Source of the DNA: Gamsiella multidivaricata
Lineage: Eukaryota; Mortierellomycota; Mortierellomycetes; Mortierellales; Mortierellaceae
Assembly (NCBI RefSeq): GCF_025024155.1
Contig: NW_026251710.1
Location: 868,001-932,000, forward strand
DNA length: 64,000 nt
Direction: 5' to 3'
In this document: piece after piece, positions 48,082 to 60,500 of the stretch
How positions within the stretch are numbered: position 1 is the first letter of the stretch
Layout: every line of letters begins with the position of its first letter
Translations under genes and position numbers: made by a program
Notes under the pieces: model-generated
Seen by the model: only the letters and a program-made list of their open reading frames with translations
The model's database searches: none
Told to the model about the DNA's origin: nothing

Positions 48082-51000
48082 TTACGCCAGTGCAGCAGCA
48101 ATGGCCTGAACCCGCGCAACCCACCGACGACAACGCGTCGTCCGGACTCCATCAACCTCATAATCATCAGCATCATCATCACTATCCGCATCAGGATCAG
48201 CACTAGAGCCAGATCCGTGCCAGTGCACAGGATCCATCCCATGGACACAGCACTCCTCAAGGATCAACATGGCTTTGGCAAGGTGTGCCTCCGTCGCCGC
48301 ATTCCCCGTCATCGCCAACCACTCCTGCTCTGATACCCTTATACGCTCCACCCCAGACGCAGAGTCCATACCGCTTATACTCCCCCCCGGAGGATTCGTC
48401 CATGTATCACACATAGCACTCGGAAGGATGGCAGTCTGTTCGAGTTCGATCAGGATATAGGCAAACGAGGCCACAGTCCTAGGCTGGCGACTCCTCCAGG
48501 CCTGTCGACGGGCCGAAAGGACACTCTCGGCTGTGCTTCGTTGGAAGGTCGAATGCCTGAATGCGTCACAGAGGTGATATTCAAACTGGTGCAGCAGGTC
48601 AAGTAACGTTTGCAGCGTTGAGGAGGATATGGCCTCGATCGTCGCGGATGAGGGTTGTAGAAGTGAAGATGGCGGTGAGGTTGAGAGCACGGTCGGTACG
48701 GATCCTTGTTGGATGAGAGAGTGGTATGAGGGCGGTGGCATGCCGTCATCGAACTGGTGCATATAGCCTTCTAGGGTCCTTGGATTGAACCCACGTTGCT
48801 GTTCCTGCTGCTGGCGGTAGTGGTGAAAATAGGAGCCTTCGTTCTCACTTTCGATCAAGTACTCTTCCTCCTCCTCCTCCTCTTCCTCTTCCTCCTCCTT
48901 TTCCTCTTCCTCCTCCTCTTCTTCCTCCTCCTCCTCCTCCTCCTCTTCACGATAACTATTGCTGTTGGATTCTGCATCGCGGTCGCAGACCTGGTATCGC
49001 GTGTGCATCGCCTCCTGCTCATGTCCATATCCTTGAGAAGGACGAGCATATTGATCTGGAACTCGACGTGTCCTCTGAAGCACCTCTTCGTCTGTATCAG
49101 AGTCATCGTCCGAGACTGAGTCAAAGAATGACCCTGTCGCGGTCTGTGTCGGCGGTCCACGGTTCGCGCTCGAGAACGGATGTATCTGAATGGTCATGCT
49201 GGGCCTTCCTTTGATGTTGCTCGCTGCTGCAGTTGGCGGCGTCGGCATCGCGAGCTCTGCTACTGTTGACTGTTGTGTCGAAGGTGATCTCGGTGAGGGA
49301 TATTGATAACCCCAAGACAGAGACAAACGCCTGGACGATGCTGGGAAAGAAATCAAGGACGCGCTGTTGGTTCTCGAAGTCGTAGGTGCAAATGAAGGAC
49401 TCAAAGACGTCGTCGACTCTGACCCTGACCCTGACTCTAGCCCTAATCCTAACCCTGACCCTGAGTTTGAGCCTGAACCTGATGCTGATGCTGTCAGAGT
49501 AGATGCGGTATCATGCCCACTCTCCGTGTTGAATGGATCGTCTCTTCGCTTCGACTTGAACCAGCCGTTCCTTCTAAACTTACTTCCCAGGTCTGCTTCA
49601 GTGGCTTGTGGAGTGCTCTCGGTGTTCCTGAACTTGCTATTTCGATCTTTCTTCTCTCTTGATCCGGAAGCCATATCCACCTGTGACGGATCGACCTGAT
49701 TTTCGTTCATAGCACCCATAGTTCCTGAAGAATAACTCCTCTTAAAGATGGCTGTGAACGGGTTTTTGCTCCATCCCTGTACGACTGATCCCGAGTATCT
49801 TCGCCTTGCAAATTTCGTTGTAGTCATCATTGACGATCCTGTCCTAGATGGTGGTGATGGTGCTGTCTTTGTCCTCGTAGTATTGACGCTGGCGGATGAA
49901 ATCGAGCTTGAGGAAAAGTTCATGTGATATGTCGAAAAGTGAGAGACAGACTCCTGCAGCATAGGTCCGCCCCCATCCTTGTTATCCTGTTCCTGGTTTT
50001 GCTCTTGGATCGACAGTATCGTGCTTGGCAGGACTAACGATGCAAGACTTAGATCCTCCTCACCAACGGCACCTAGTCCGCTGCCATTCTCCAAATCGCT
50101 GCCGTTCTTTGATCCTTTCCGGGCGGTTCCAGAGACAACAGGTGTTGACACGGGTGTCGCAGCCGGTGTCATCAATCCGTGGTCGAGGTCGTGGCTGCGG
50201 TTGTGATGGCAGTCTTTCGCAGTTGTCGTGGGACCATAACCGTGTACGACTGTCGCGGCTACGCTTCGGATCCGCTCTTTTTCGTGTTTGCTTATCGATT
50301 CACCGCCATCGCCCAGCACCAACAAGAGTGCGCCCGCTAAATCCAGAAGTTGCCCGTGCATGGTCTCCCAGGTCTGCTGGCACTCGCTCCCCAGGCAGAG
50401 GCAAGCACCTGTCTCTGTCACGAACGTTGCGGATGCTGGTGTAGAGCAGGATGCGGATGATGTTGAGTGGATACAGCAGTGAGACTTCAAATTTGTTGGG
50501 CTGGAATGGACTGATAGCCTCAATGATGTGGATATGCTAGACCGTGTCCAGGATGAGTGTTCTGATTGGCTGGGCGAACCAGGCTTTGAGCGCGCTACCA
50601 CCTCCTTTTCCGCGTAATTCTCTTCATCGTCGTCGCTGTGGTAATGATCAGCTACCGCTATTCTCTGCTGGTGGTCCTCCTGATATTGTACGACCGCCTC
50701 CTGTGTCCGCGCCGGCATTAGTCCGAATGCATGGTCCCCTTTCTGCGCCCCGACCTCCGTTTCGGTGTCCAGACGATGTTTCTCGCCCTCGCTCTGGACA
50801 GAAGCTGCGGACCTCGATCCGACGTACCAGACAGTTCCTTCCAAGTCCTCGCTCAATGGTATGAACGTCCGTTGCTGCGGTTGCGGTGAATGACTTGTTG
50901 ATAAAGGATGGGTAGGTGTAGTGGGAGATCCAATGACTGTCGCAAAAGCCAGGTTGCCTTCTTCTGATCCAATCGTCGTCGTTGTCTGAGGATTAATGCA

Positions 51001-51267
51001 GATTACGATTCCGTTCTCGGTCTGGATGGTGTCCCAATCCGGTGCGAATCGCTCGATATCCTTGATTAACACGGCGCGCTGCCGTTTGATAAGGTGGATC
51101 GGCGCCTGGAACTGTGCATTTTCGTGTCGACTGGTTTGTGTGAGACCGCTATCTGGGTTGGTGGCGATGGAGATAGTGTGCTGTCGCCGTAGTTCTTGTT
51201 GCTGCTGCGTCAGAGTCTTGTAGTTGCCGAGCACGACGACTTGTTGGTATGCTGCACGGCGGATCAT
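48082..51267 (-). CDS. Large intronless low-complexity protein, unrecognised, with poly-Glu tract
   Basis: Single exon, 1061 residues from ATG 51267. The first 90 residues look ordered (IHLIKRQRAVLIKDIERFAP). The middle is Ser/Thr/Pro/Gly-rich, with a GSGSNSGSGLGLGLESGSGS stretch, and an almost pure Glu tract of about 28 residues lies near 48865-48955. The last 150 residues again look helical (LLDLLHQFEYHLCDAFRHST, then AARRQ-type ARRQAWRSRQPRTVASFAYI, LIELEQTAILPSAM, WLAMTGNA, MLILEECCVHGMDPVHW). The R..W / LELE helix pair is loosely reminiscent of chromatin-remodelling WHIM-type modules, but I would not assign it. Having no intron in 3.2 kb sets it apart from most neighbours. Confidence 0.7.
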   Translation of the reverse strand: MIRRAAYQQVVVLGNYKTLTQQQQELRRQHTISIATNPDSGLTQTSRHENAQFQAPIHLIKRQRAVLIKDIERFAPDWDTIQTENGIVICINPQTTTTIGSEEGNLAFATVIGSPTTPTHPLSTSHSPQPQQRTFIPLSEDLEGTVWYVGSRSAASVQSEGEKHRLDTETEVGAQKGDHAFGLMPARTQEAVVQYQEDHQQRIAVADHYHSDDDEENYAEKEVVARSKPGSPSQSEHSSWTRSSISTSLRLSVHSSPTNLKSHCCIHSTSSASCSTPASATFVTETGACLCLGSECQQTWETMHGQLLDLAGALLLVLGDGGESISKHEKERIRSVAATVVHGYGPTTTAKDCHHNRSHDLDHGLMTPAATPVSTPVVSGTARKGSKNGSDLENGSGLGAVGEEDLSLASLVLPSTILSIQEQNQEQDNKDGGGPMLQESVSHFSTYHMNFSSSSISSASVNTTRTKTAPSPPSRTGSSMMTTTKFARRRYSGSVVQGWSKNPFTAIFKRSYSSGTMGAMNENQVDPSQVDMASGSREKKDRNSKFRNTESTPQATEADLGSKFRRNGWFKSKRRDDPFNTESGHDTASTLTASASGSGSNSGSGLGLGLESGSGSESTTSLSPSFAPTTSRTNSASLISFPASSRRLSLSWGYQYPSPRSPSTQQSTVAELAMPTPPTAAASNIKGRPSMTIQIHPFSSANRGPPTQTATGSFFDSVSDDDSDTDEEVLQRTRRVPDQYARPSQGYGHEQEAMHTRYQVCDRDAESNSNSYREEEEEEEEEEEEEEEEKEEEEEEEEEEEEYLIESENEGSYFHHYRQQQEQQRGFNPRTLEGYMHQFDDGMPPPSYHSLIQQGSVPTVLSTSPPSSLLQPSSATIEAISSSTLQTLLDLLHQFEYHLCDAFRHSTFQRSTAESVLSARRQAWRSRQPRTVASFAYILIELEQTAILPSAMCDTWTNPPGGSISGMDSASGVERIRVSEQEWLAMTGNAATEAHLAKAMLILEECCVHGMDPVHWHGSGSSADPDADSDDDADDYEVDGVRTTRCRRWVARVQAIAAALA

Positions 51268-52663
51268 TCTATTATTATACAAGGTTTCTGATTTTCTGTT
51301 GACACGACTTGGCGGTGAGGGTAGGAGGGAGATTCACAGAAATGAGATAGTACGATGCAAGTGTTTGACAGTGTTTGGTTTATGTACTGCGCCGTCGTTG
51401 TGGATATTGTTGGGAATGTAGGTGCCAGGCCTAGGCTTTATATAGTTGATGTAAAGGCAGAGATGGGCGAACTGTTAGGGAAGAAGGGATGGGTTGTCAG
51501 CGGAGGAGGGTGCAAAACCGTGGATGGTTGTCAATGATTGAGTATCGCTTCGCCCAACGTGCTTGGTGATTGAAACAGATCTTGTAAAAGAGGGCCAAGG
51601 AAAGGACATGGGAATCAAGTTCGGAGCTATGATAGAGCTGGTGATAGAGTGGATCTGGGAGCAGGGTGATCTCTGATGTCCATTTATGGAGGCGCTCAAT
51701 GCTGCCGGACCATATCAAGGTCGCGTTTGGGCATTGTCGAGCACCAAGGAGAGGAGGAGCCAAGCTCAAAGAAAGGGGCAGATGAAGTGGACAAAAGCAT
51801 TAGCGTTGTGGTATCTTACCGTCGAACGAAAGTGCGGAGGGGAGCAGGAGAGCAGGCGGGAGAAAGAGGCAAAGAGATAAAGAAAGGGTGAAGAAGACGG
51901 AGAGACGGGCGAGGCCGAGGGGAGCGATAAAATAAAGGCCCAGCCATATCAAGCATTCGGCTGCTGCTGCAGGCCGTATTCTTTTTTGGGTGTCGCCAAA
52001 AGGGAGCGAATGTTGCACCTGTGCTTGCGCGCGGTCGGACGCGGAGGGTGTGCTTAATCCGAGCAAATCTGTTGGTCAGACATCGACATAGAACGGATAA
52101 ATGTCGATCTTTTAAGATTAGTTACAAGAGCGGGTGCAAAAGTGCAGCTCCGTAAACCTGTACCCTTGGGGGGCCATGTGCTTTTTTCGGTCGATGCTAC
52201 CAGGGGTGTTGCGCATATATGGCAACAGCTTTCATGACGCATTCACCAGCAATATCATCCACGTGTGCGGCAGTTGCAAAAGGGACAGGGCTACAGTGCG
52301 ATTTCAAGAACCAAAAATAATACACTGATAACGGTTTTTAGATGACATACCCGTCCATGCGGCCACGCGAAGGCTTCCATTTTTAGATCCGTGCTTGTAG
52401 CATGTGTTGCATTCACACAACAGCATTCAAGCGCAAAATAAAGGACGGCTGGCGTCTGGCCTTTAATCATAAGAAGGAAGGAGGTACAGGTGGGCAAGTG
52501 GAAGAAGAGTAAAGGACGTAAAACTACAGTTTTCAAAAAAAAAAAACATAACAATGGCAGAAAACGAATTCCAACAAAAAACAGCTGCTGACATTAAACG
52601 AGAAAAGAGACGAGCTCCTTTATGATAAATTAAAGAGCGCAGGGGAAAAGGAAGCAGCATCCT
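51268..52663. other. Intergenic, about 1.4 kb, no gene seen
   Basis: This holds the upstream region of the 1061-residue protein gene and the NOT3 3' flank. Purine-rich stretches at 51470-51530 and 51740-51910 may be a promoter or leader. No domain-bearing frame is present. Confidence 0.5.
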
Positions 52664-55334
52664 TCAAACAAGTTCAGCGTCCTCCAGGAACTTGTACTCG
52701 AATCGAAAGTCCGTCTTCTTTCTCTGACACCACGCGCCTTCGTAGTCGAAGTAGATATAGGTCCCTTGCTCATAATCGTCTGTGATTGCCTTGGGTTCCT
52801 CGTGGCGCTGGAACCATGTGAGGAACTTTTTGTGAAATCGCCACGATTGCTTCTTCAACTCCCTTGCCGCAAGATACCTAGGTCAAATGGAGATAAAAGG
52901 GAAGGTCCATTAGAGGACAGTGTCGAAAAAGCGTCGCGAAATTGACGAGAGACACCGAGCCAAGGCCACTTACTGCTGATAAGTTCCTTGCTGGTAATAA
53001 AAGATGAAGAACAACGTGTCGATATCAAACTTTTCAAACATGGCTGCATTGTCAAACAGTCCCGCTGGCGGTGTTTGGGGGTAATACGATGGCGTCGGAT
53101 ATGGGTTCTTGGGTGCGTAGTGCTTTGGTCTATAAGAAAAAGTAGAGAGAAGGACGCGGCTAAAATTCAGGACCGTATTCTCATCGAAATTGTCAACCCG
53201 ATAAAAGGATACGGGAACATCGACACATACCTCTCTGTATCAGCGGCCTCTGGGATGAATTGGTAACTGGCCTCAAGCATTTGGTGCACAAAAAATCCGA
53301 CCTCCTTCGACATGGCACGCTCCTTTGACGCCTCGAAGCTGTGCGCCAAATCAGCCAGCGCCGCAGGGAGACGAATCTCCGGTTCTATCGCCGCTGGCGG
53401 CTGTGCTGGCACTGCCTGTACAGATGCGCTGTCCTTCCCTACAGGATCTTGCGCAGTCGACTGGGCAGCTGGTTCTGCAGATGATGGCTCTGCTGCGATG
53501 GTAGTGGGTACAGATACTGTTGCTGTCTTGGGCACATCGGTTGCTGTGACTAATGGTAAAGTAGCTGGGGATGACACTGTCTGAGCCTGAGCCTGAGTCT
53601 GTGATGAAGTTGGAGTTGGCACCGATGGCGTTGGCGATGGCGCAACTGTTGCCGCTGTCTTCACGGCCATCTTTGGTGATGGGGTCTCCGCCTTGGCTGC
53701 CGCTGGTTTTGGCGAATCCTTTGTCACGACTGCTGCTGTCACACTAGGCGAGGCAGAAAGCGGGGCAGTACGTGGTGACTCCGTTGGGAGGTTAGCGGCG
53801 ACAGCTGTAGCGTATTGGATGACGGGCGATTCCACAGACCCTGCTCGGGGTATTGTCGATTGTCGACTGGAGGGTCCATTCACTGTCGATTTTGCCGCTG
53901 CAGGACTTGCAGCAGGAGTCACTTTTGTCTCCTTTGTCTCTGACACGGAGAGTTCTATGCAGCGACAGAGTGGCAGTGTTAGAGTCCGCACTTAGAATTT
54001 CCCGTATAATTAAACGTTTCCACATTCCTTACTTTTTGTCGGCGTTGGCTTTGCTGTAGCTTTAACTGGAGATGGTGTAGGTTCTGGATCGACTTCCTTG
54101 AGTTGTTTCTTTGGTGGCGGCTCATGATCCTCTGTGCTCTTTTCAGAGTACTCATCATCCTTGTTACCGCCGTGATGGTCTCCTGTTCCCACTGTAAAGT
54201 AGTCTTCTTCATCTTCTAAGTTGAGATCCGTGTAGATCTCCTCATCCTCAGCAAAGTTATCGTCCTGCTCATAGCAATTGAGGATGAGAGGGGCATCAAC
54301 TTGTTAGCGGGTTGATATTTCTTTACAATGTTCACTTGCGATAAAAGTTTTAGTCATTCTTACCATGTTCTCATCGACATAGTAGTTGACGTCTTCCTGG
54401 ATTGCAATGACCTGTGCAAGAGATACTCCTTGTCAGTAAAGAGTAAAGAACGATGTTATGAAGCAGTGCACGGAAAGCCAGCAATACGTGTCTCATCATA
54501 CCTTGTCAGATTCAATCTGACCATTTTCCAGTAGTCGCAGGATCAACTCAAGTCGTCCTTGGTGCCATTTATGTCGCTCAATCTTTTCCTCGAGCTCCAA
54601 TATCCTCTCCTTGTTAGGGTTGTTTTTGCCCTTTTTCGTGATTGCCTGTAATGTCTCGACTTCGGCCTCCAGTCCCTCGACCTGAATATTGAGCGCCTCG
54701 ACCTTCTCCGTGACCCAGGAACATGTCTCAGCCTTTTCCTTCTCTTTTGGATCCAATCGCCCAGACATAATGAGACCTTCCCTGGAGTACGCTTTTGTCT
54801 TCATCTCCTTCTCGATCGCCTTGAACCTTTCCATTTGCTATCAGTTGACGAACCAGACAAAATGTATACTGTCTTTGTTAGTCTCCAAGTTTTTTCCAAA
54901 TCATCTCTCTGTAAGGATCGACTTGCATGGTTATGTATCGCAAAGTGTCTACTCACATGTTCAATCAGCTTCCGGTTCTCCAAAAGCGCCCGTTTGTCCT
55001 TGATGTCGTTGGAGGAAAGCCATGTTTTGATCTGGTCACGCTGTCGTTGCAGCTTCTTGATCTCCTTCTTCAAGTCGGATTCGTACTTTTCCTTTTGGTT
55101 CGCATTTGTTGACGTCTCAATCTTTTGCAACGTCTCCTCAAAGGTCTCGACACCTTCGGCGACCTTTTTCAGGACCTTATCGATTTCGGCTAGTAAAGTG
55201 ACAAAAAGGCACATGGGTTGTCAAGCCGGAGGTCGATATTTCGCTTTGGGGCCCACACACAGCTCCAGTAATATAGCCTGCCCTGGCACCCTTCAGGTAG
55301 TGCCTCAATTACTTTGCAGTTTCCTTGTCGCCAT
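52664..55334 (-). CDS. NOT3: CCR4-NOT complex subunit NOT3
   Basis: Minus-strand exons are 55313-55334, 54957-55189, 54502-54837, 54364-54411, 54033-54264, 53231-53954, 52974-53129 and 52664-52877, giving 654 residues. The N-terminal Not3 coiled-coil domain (1 to about 230) has [20 protein letters not shown], then [57 protein letters not shown] and VNYYVDEN. A disordered Ala/Thr/Pro/Ser-rich linker follows (about 300-520). The C-terminal NOT box ends with [20 protein letters not shown], then [20 protein letters not shown] and [17 protein letters not shown]3 docks on NOT1-NOT2 and couples deadenylation to decapping and codon-optimality sensing at the ribosome. The first coding exon is only 22 nt (MATRKLQ plus one base). 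Fungal Not5 is the closest paralogue name. Confidence 0.95.
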
Positions 55335-55758
55335 GACTAGCGCGTATAAGTTGGGTCAGATTTCCTGGCAGGATGTCTGAGAGTGAAGGTGAAGGAGAGC
55401 TAAGTAAGCGTAGAATGGATCTCTGGAGGGAGTATGATGAATTGGCTCCCTGCAGTTGAAGAGTTGAAGGGTATATCGGTGTGAGGTGATGGATGATGCC
55501 AATAAACATCCAGGTTGTTGATGCACGATGCAGAGGTCTGGGTCGCGTGTACGTGACTAACAGTGTACATACGTTTGGAACGCATTCGAGTCGCAATTGG
55601 TAGTCCAGATTGGTGGCACGCAAACCCAAATCCACTACTATCGTTCACGCGCGTTGAACATATTCAACTTTTCCTTTCCTGCCGAGTTATACCTTCGTTA
55701 GACAGCACAGTTCCTGAACAACACGTCTTTTTCGTTTCTTTCTCTTTTCCTTTTCTTT

Positions 55759-55795
<37 letters not shown>

Positions 55796-57543
55796 AAGAT
55801 CCGTTTTCGCGTTGAATCCATGGAGCAATTGAGGCGCAACCACTTAACAAAATGTTCTTTGTGGGTACTTATTTTATTCTCCAACACACAAGCTTTCTGA
55901 GTGCGCTTCACTTTTGAACATAGAGCTAATGGTGATCGGCATTGCCGAGAATAACGTTGCTAATATCCGTTTATTTTGATGGAGTGCGATTGGGGCAATA
56001 TTTTGAAAATCTCCTTTTTGGACGCAGTTACTGAAGTCTAGAGTTTTCGGCAAAATAGACGGGAGCTTTTTTGTCGGAGCATCGACAATGAAGATTAGTA
56101 CCCAGAAGCCTGGTGAACGATGACAGTCCGCGTTCTATAATTAGTGCGGGCAATGGAGTAATGAAGCCACCATTTGCAGATCGATCGGCCCATCTGAAGA
56201 ACCATATGAATCTTGCACTCTTTGTGATCTGTTGAAGTATCTAATGAAGGCGTCATATTCCTTCTTCATTCAATTCCTCCGTCGCGATATTTCTCCACGA
56301 AAAGGGTACGATAGAACTGTTGTTCAAATAGAGAATGTCTCAAGAAAAGAATAAGGTTGCTGTACACGCACCAAATAAAATCGCGCCTAGACCCTGCTAA
56401 TTTCGTCGGTAACCGCTGCTAAACGACTGTGTTCTGGAATGCTGTCGAGAAAAAAGAGATGCTGGTGTTAATGCAACAGACCGTGCAGCATAGTATTTGC
56501 CAGAGAAAAGAATACGATTAAGATCAAAATGTTTTTACACTATGGCTCAATACACATGTTCCTTTATCTACATTCGGGCGTACAAAGATATGCTTGTTCT
56601 GGTTAAGCTCTTGCGCACTGCGCGGTCGTTTCCCTCCTTCCTCCGAAAATCAGTAGCTCTCCGTGCATACAGTGGTTGTTTCTAGAATAACGGGGGTAGA
56701 CTAATGTGCTCGTCACGAATCAATTTCATTGTTCTATTCGATTCCCATGCGATCTATTGCGGAGGTGCAGAGAGTAATGAGAGACCATGGTGTTTTCCAC
56801 AGTTTTGGTAGCGGTCCCTAGTCCCATGCGATCTACTGCGCGTTTGCGCGGAAAGTGGAATGGATATTGCGTTAGTATGATAATTTCGCTGCTCTCATGT
56901 TGTCTGCGCGCAAAATGTGTTGCCATGTTCCTGGTCGATAGGCAACGCGGCACACGGCATAATGTTTTACCAGGGACTCTTGTATGCCTGGATGATGCTT
57001 TCTGCCAAGGGATCTGTGCAAATGGACCATCTGAGTATGGTAGATAGGCAGTAAATAGGGAGAGGGGGAAGGAGCTCTCGGCTCCTATTCTTGTCGCTGT
57101 TTGCCCCCAGAGAAGAGGACATAAAAGGGAATTTTTTCCTTGCTCCGGCGGGCTCTCCCCAGTCCACTCTGCGTACCGCCGTCTCTTGTTTGGTGTGGAT
57201 GATGCGTGGATGCGATTGCCTTCAATTGCTTCGCAGTTACTAAACCCTATCCAGGACCAGCCAATAATGTCTGGAGGTCCCCTTTGCGAAGAACGTTATT
57301 GCGAAAAGGCTTTCTGTTCGCTCACAACCTGCTTTCCTTTTTCCTTTTTTCTTCTTTGTTGTTAAATAACTGCGATCATCCTCGGGCCTTTCCTCTCTTC
57401 TCTTCCTTCATTTCCAGCAAACGATCCAACGACTCCAACCCTCTTTTACGGGACTTTGATTCTTATTTGATTTCAGGTGCCACCAATTTTCCCCTTCCCT
57501 ATCCATCGTCCCAACGGCCTCTGTTCCGTACAACTCGCCAACC
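55335..57543. promoter_or_regulatory. Divergent intergenic region between NOT3 and the ABC transporter
   Basis: About 2.2 kb with a 34-base T-run at about 55761-55794 and a repeated 19-mer (56743-56761 and 56822-56840). The last 200 bp before the transporter start are C/T-rich, as in a leader. No gene is recognised. Confidence 0.45.
56743..56840. repeat. Pair of 19-bp near-identical direct repeats
   Basis: TCCCATGCGATCTATTGCG at 56743-56761 and TCCCATGCGATCTACTGCG at 56822-56840 differ at one base and are 79 bp apart. Each is followed by a purine-rich segment. The position in a promoter region makes paired binding sites possible, but a local duplication is equally likely. Confidence 0.6.
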
Positions 57544-60500
57544 ATGGCCGACATGAGGGACACAAAGCAGGAGCTCGGTGAATTCGAAATCCCTCATCCC
57601 TCCTCATCCCACATCGTCAACATCGAGCCCAACGACATCACCGCCACCCCCTCTACCGAGAACCTCTCCGAGAAGGAGAAGCATTCCTCCACTAAGCCTG
57701 ACAAAGATAATGGCGGCAGCAACAGCGACAAGAAAAAGAACAAAAAAGGCAAAAAAGACAAGAAGGACAAGGATGCGGAGGATGATGGACCCAAGGTTTC
57801 GTACCTACAGCTCTACCGCTTCGCGTCCCCTTTCGACTGGCTTTGCGTCCTGTATGTGCTGGTGTTTTTTTTTTTTACTGTACCAATCTATCCCTGCATT
57901 GCTGTGTTGGATTTCGGGATTTCGCTCTCCTTGATTCATTCCACGCGTCCAAGTACTAACAGTGCTTTTACCTCAATCTTCTCCCAATAGTGTCGGCACT
58001 CTTTGCTCCTTTGTCAACGGTGTCGGTCAGCCCCTCGTTGCCCTTCTGATGGGCAATGTCATCGATAACCTGGATACTAACAGTGATTCCACTGCTGACG
58101 CCGTTGCTCGGCTTCGAATTATTGTCATCAAGTTCACAGTCGTGGGTGCCATCATGTTCGTGGTTGCCTACGGCCAGATGTGCCTCTTCACACTCTCTGC
58201 CGAGAACCAGTCCAAGCGTATTCGCGAAAAGTACCTCCATGCCATCCTTCGTCAAGACATCAGCTGGCACGATACTAGCAAGAAGAACGAGTCCCTCAAT
58301 TCGCGATTGAGCGCCGACACTCAGTTGATTTTCGACGGTCTTGCTGACAAGGTTGGCCTCTGCCTGAGCAGCTTGGCCACGTTCGTTGCCGGCTTCGTGA
58401 TTGCATTTACGCACGGATGGAGGATGAGTTTAGTCCTGTTGACCTCTGTTCCTTTGATGGCTAGTAAGTGTCTGCGTTCATTTTTCATCTTCAAGCATTT
58501 ATGGGTTTAGTTATCTCAACCCCACAAGACACTGATCGCTTTTGTCCTTCTCTTTCTTCGGCTAATTAGTTGCTGGCGGGCTTATGGCTAAGTATGCCAC
58601 TGCTTCCTCTGCTGATGGCCAGGACTCGTACGCCAAGGCCGGAGGTTTGGCCGAACAGGCCATTGGCTCTATTCGAACCGTCGTTGCTTTTGACGGACAG
58701 AAGCGCGAGCTCAACAAATTCAATGCCGTTCTTGCAGAGGCCTATAAGTCTGGTGTGAAAAAGGCCTTTGCCACTGGTATTGGCATGGGCTCCTTCATGC
58801 TGATCATGTTCCTCAGCTACTCTCTCGCCTTCTTCTACGGCTCCAAGCAGGTCAAGGATGGCAAGATGACGTCTGGAGACGTCCTTACAGTACTGTTTGG
58901 CACCGTTATTGGTGCCTTCTCGATCGGAAACGTTGGACCCAACATTGCCGTCTTCGGTAAGGCTCAGGCTGCCGCTTACACCATCTTCAGGACTATCGAC
59001 CGTATCCCCGCGATCGATTCCTTTGATCCCTCTGGTCTTAAGCCCGAGAACTTGACCGGCCACATTGTCGTCAAGGACGTCAACTTTTCCTATCCCAGCC
59101 GGCCCAACGTACCAATTTTGAGTAACATGAACATCGAAATCATGCCCGGTCAGACTGTCGCCTTGGTTGGTCACTCTGGAAGTGGCAAGTCTACCATTAT
59201 TGGTCTTCTCGAGCGCTTCTACGATCCTAGTTCTGGGTCCGTCACAGTTGACGGTATCGATCTTAGAGACTTTAACGTCCGTCACTTACGTGACAGCATC
59301 GGTCTCGTTTCCCAAGAACCCGTCTTGTTCAACGCCACCATCAAGCAGAACATCATGTACGGTACTCGAAAGGACCAAAAGACTCCCACTGACAAGGAAA
59401 TCGAGGAAGCCTGCCGCCTATCCAACGCACACGATTTCATCTCAAAGCTGCCCAATGGCTACAACACCATGGTTGGCGAGAAGGGTGCGCTGCTTTCTGG
59501 AGGTCAGAAGCAGCGCATTGCTATCGCTCGTGCGCTGATTAAAAACCCCTCGATTTTGCTTCTGGACGAGGCCACGTCTGCCTTGGATACGGAATCTGAG
59601 CGTATCGTGCAGGCTGCCCTGGACAATGCTGCCAACGGACGTTCAACGGTTGTTATCGCCCATCGTCTATCGACCATCATGAACGCCGATCTGATCTATG
59701 TCATGGACAAGGGCGTTGTTTTGGAATCTGGCACGCATGAGTCGCTCATGGCTCTTGGAGGAACTTACACTGAATTTGTCGCCAAGCAGCAGCTCAAGAC
59801 CGGGGGAGTTGACGTTGAGGCCCCTGAGGGGTTCGAGAAGGAGATTGTCCCAATTTCTCCTTCCTCGCCACGTATTGCCATTACAGATGCCGCTATCCCC
59901 GAGGGTGCCCGGACTAGTGGCAAGATGGGCAGCCTCCTCCGTCGTATGTCGTCACACCATTCCGTCGATCGCTCTGAAAAATCCGTCGATGGCGCCGTTG
60001 TTCTGGACATATCCGAGGACAAGGAGATGTCTATCGCCCGTCAGAAGAAGGAGGCTGCCAAGAAACTGAAGATGCAGAAGGCTCCCATTGGTCGCACGAT
60101 CAAGTACCTAAAAGACGATGTTCATCTTTGTCTGCTCGGAGTTTTCTTTGCTTGCATCCAGGGTGCACTCTTCCCCGGATTTTCGCAAATCTTCTCTCGT
60201 GCCATCACTGTACTCTCGACTTCTCACGACCTCGGAGATCAATTCATTCCCAAGGCCAACCACTATGCACTCCTGTTCTGTATTCTTGCATTCATCGGCT
60301 TTATTGGTTTCTGCGGAGGTATGGCTTCCTTCCTGGTGGTCGGCGAACGCCTGACCCGCAAGATGCGATATCTCAGCTATAAGTCTATCTTGAGTCAAGA
60401 GATGGCCTTCTTTGACCGTCCTGAAAACTCGACCGGTGCCCTGGCCAGTCGCCTCGCCACGGATTCGCAGCAGATGTTCGACATGGTCTCGCAGGTGATC

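Noticed and set aside
49420..49480. CCCTAA/CCCTGA-like interstitial telomere repeat
   Set aside because: It lies inside the 1061-residue gene and encodes a Ser-Gly-Leu repeat in frame; the units are irregular.
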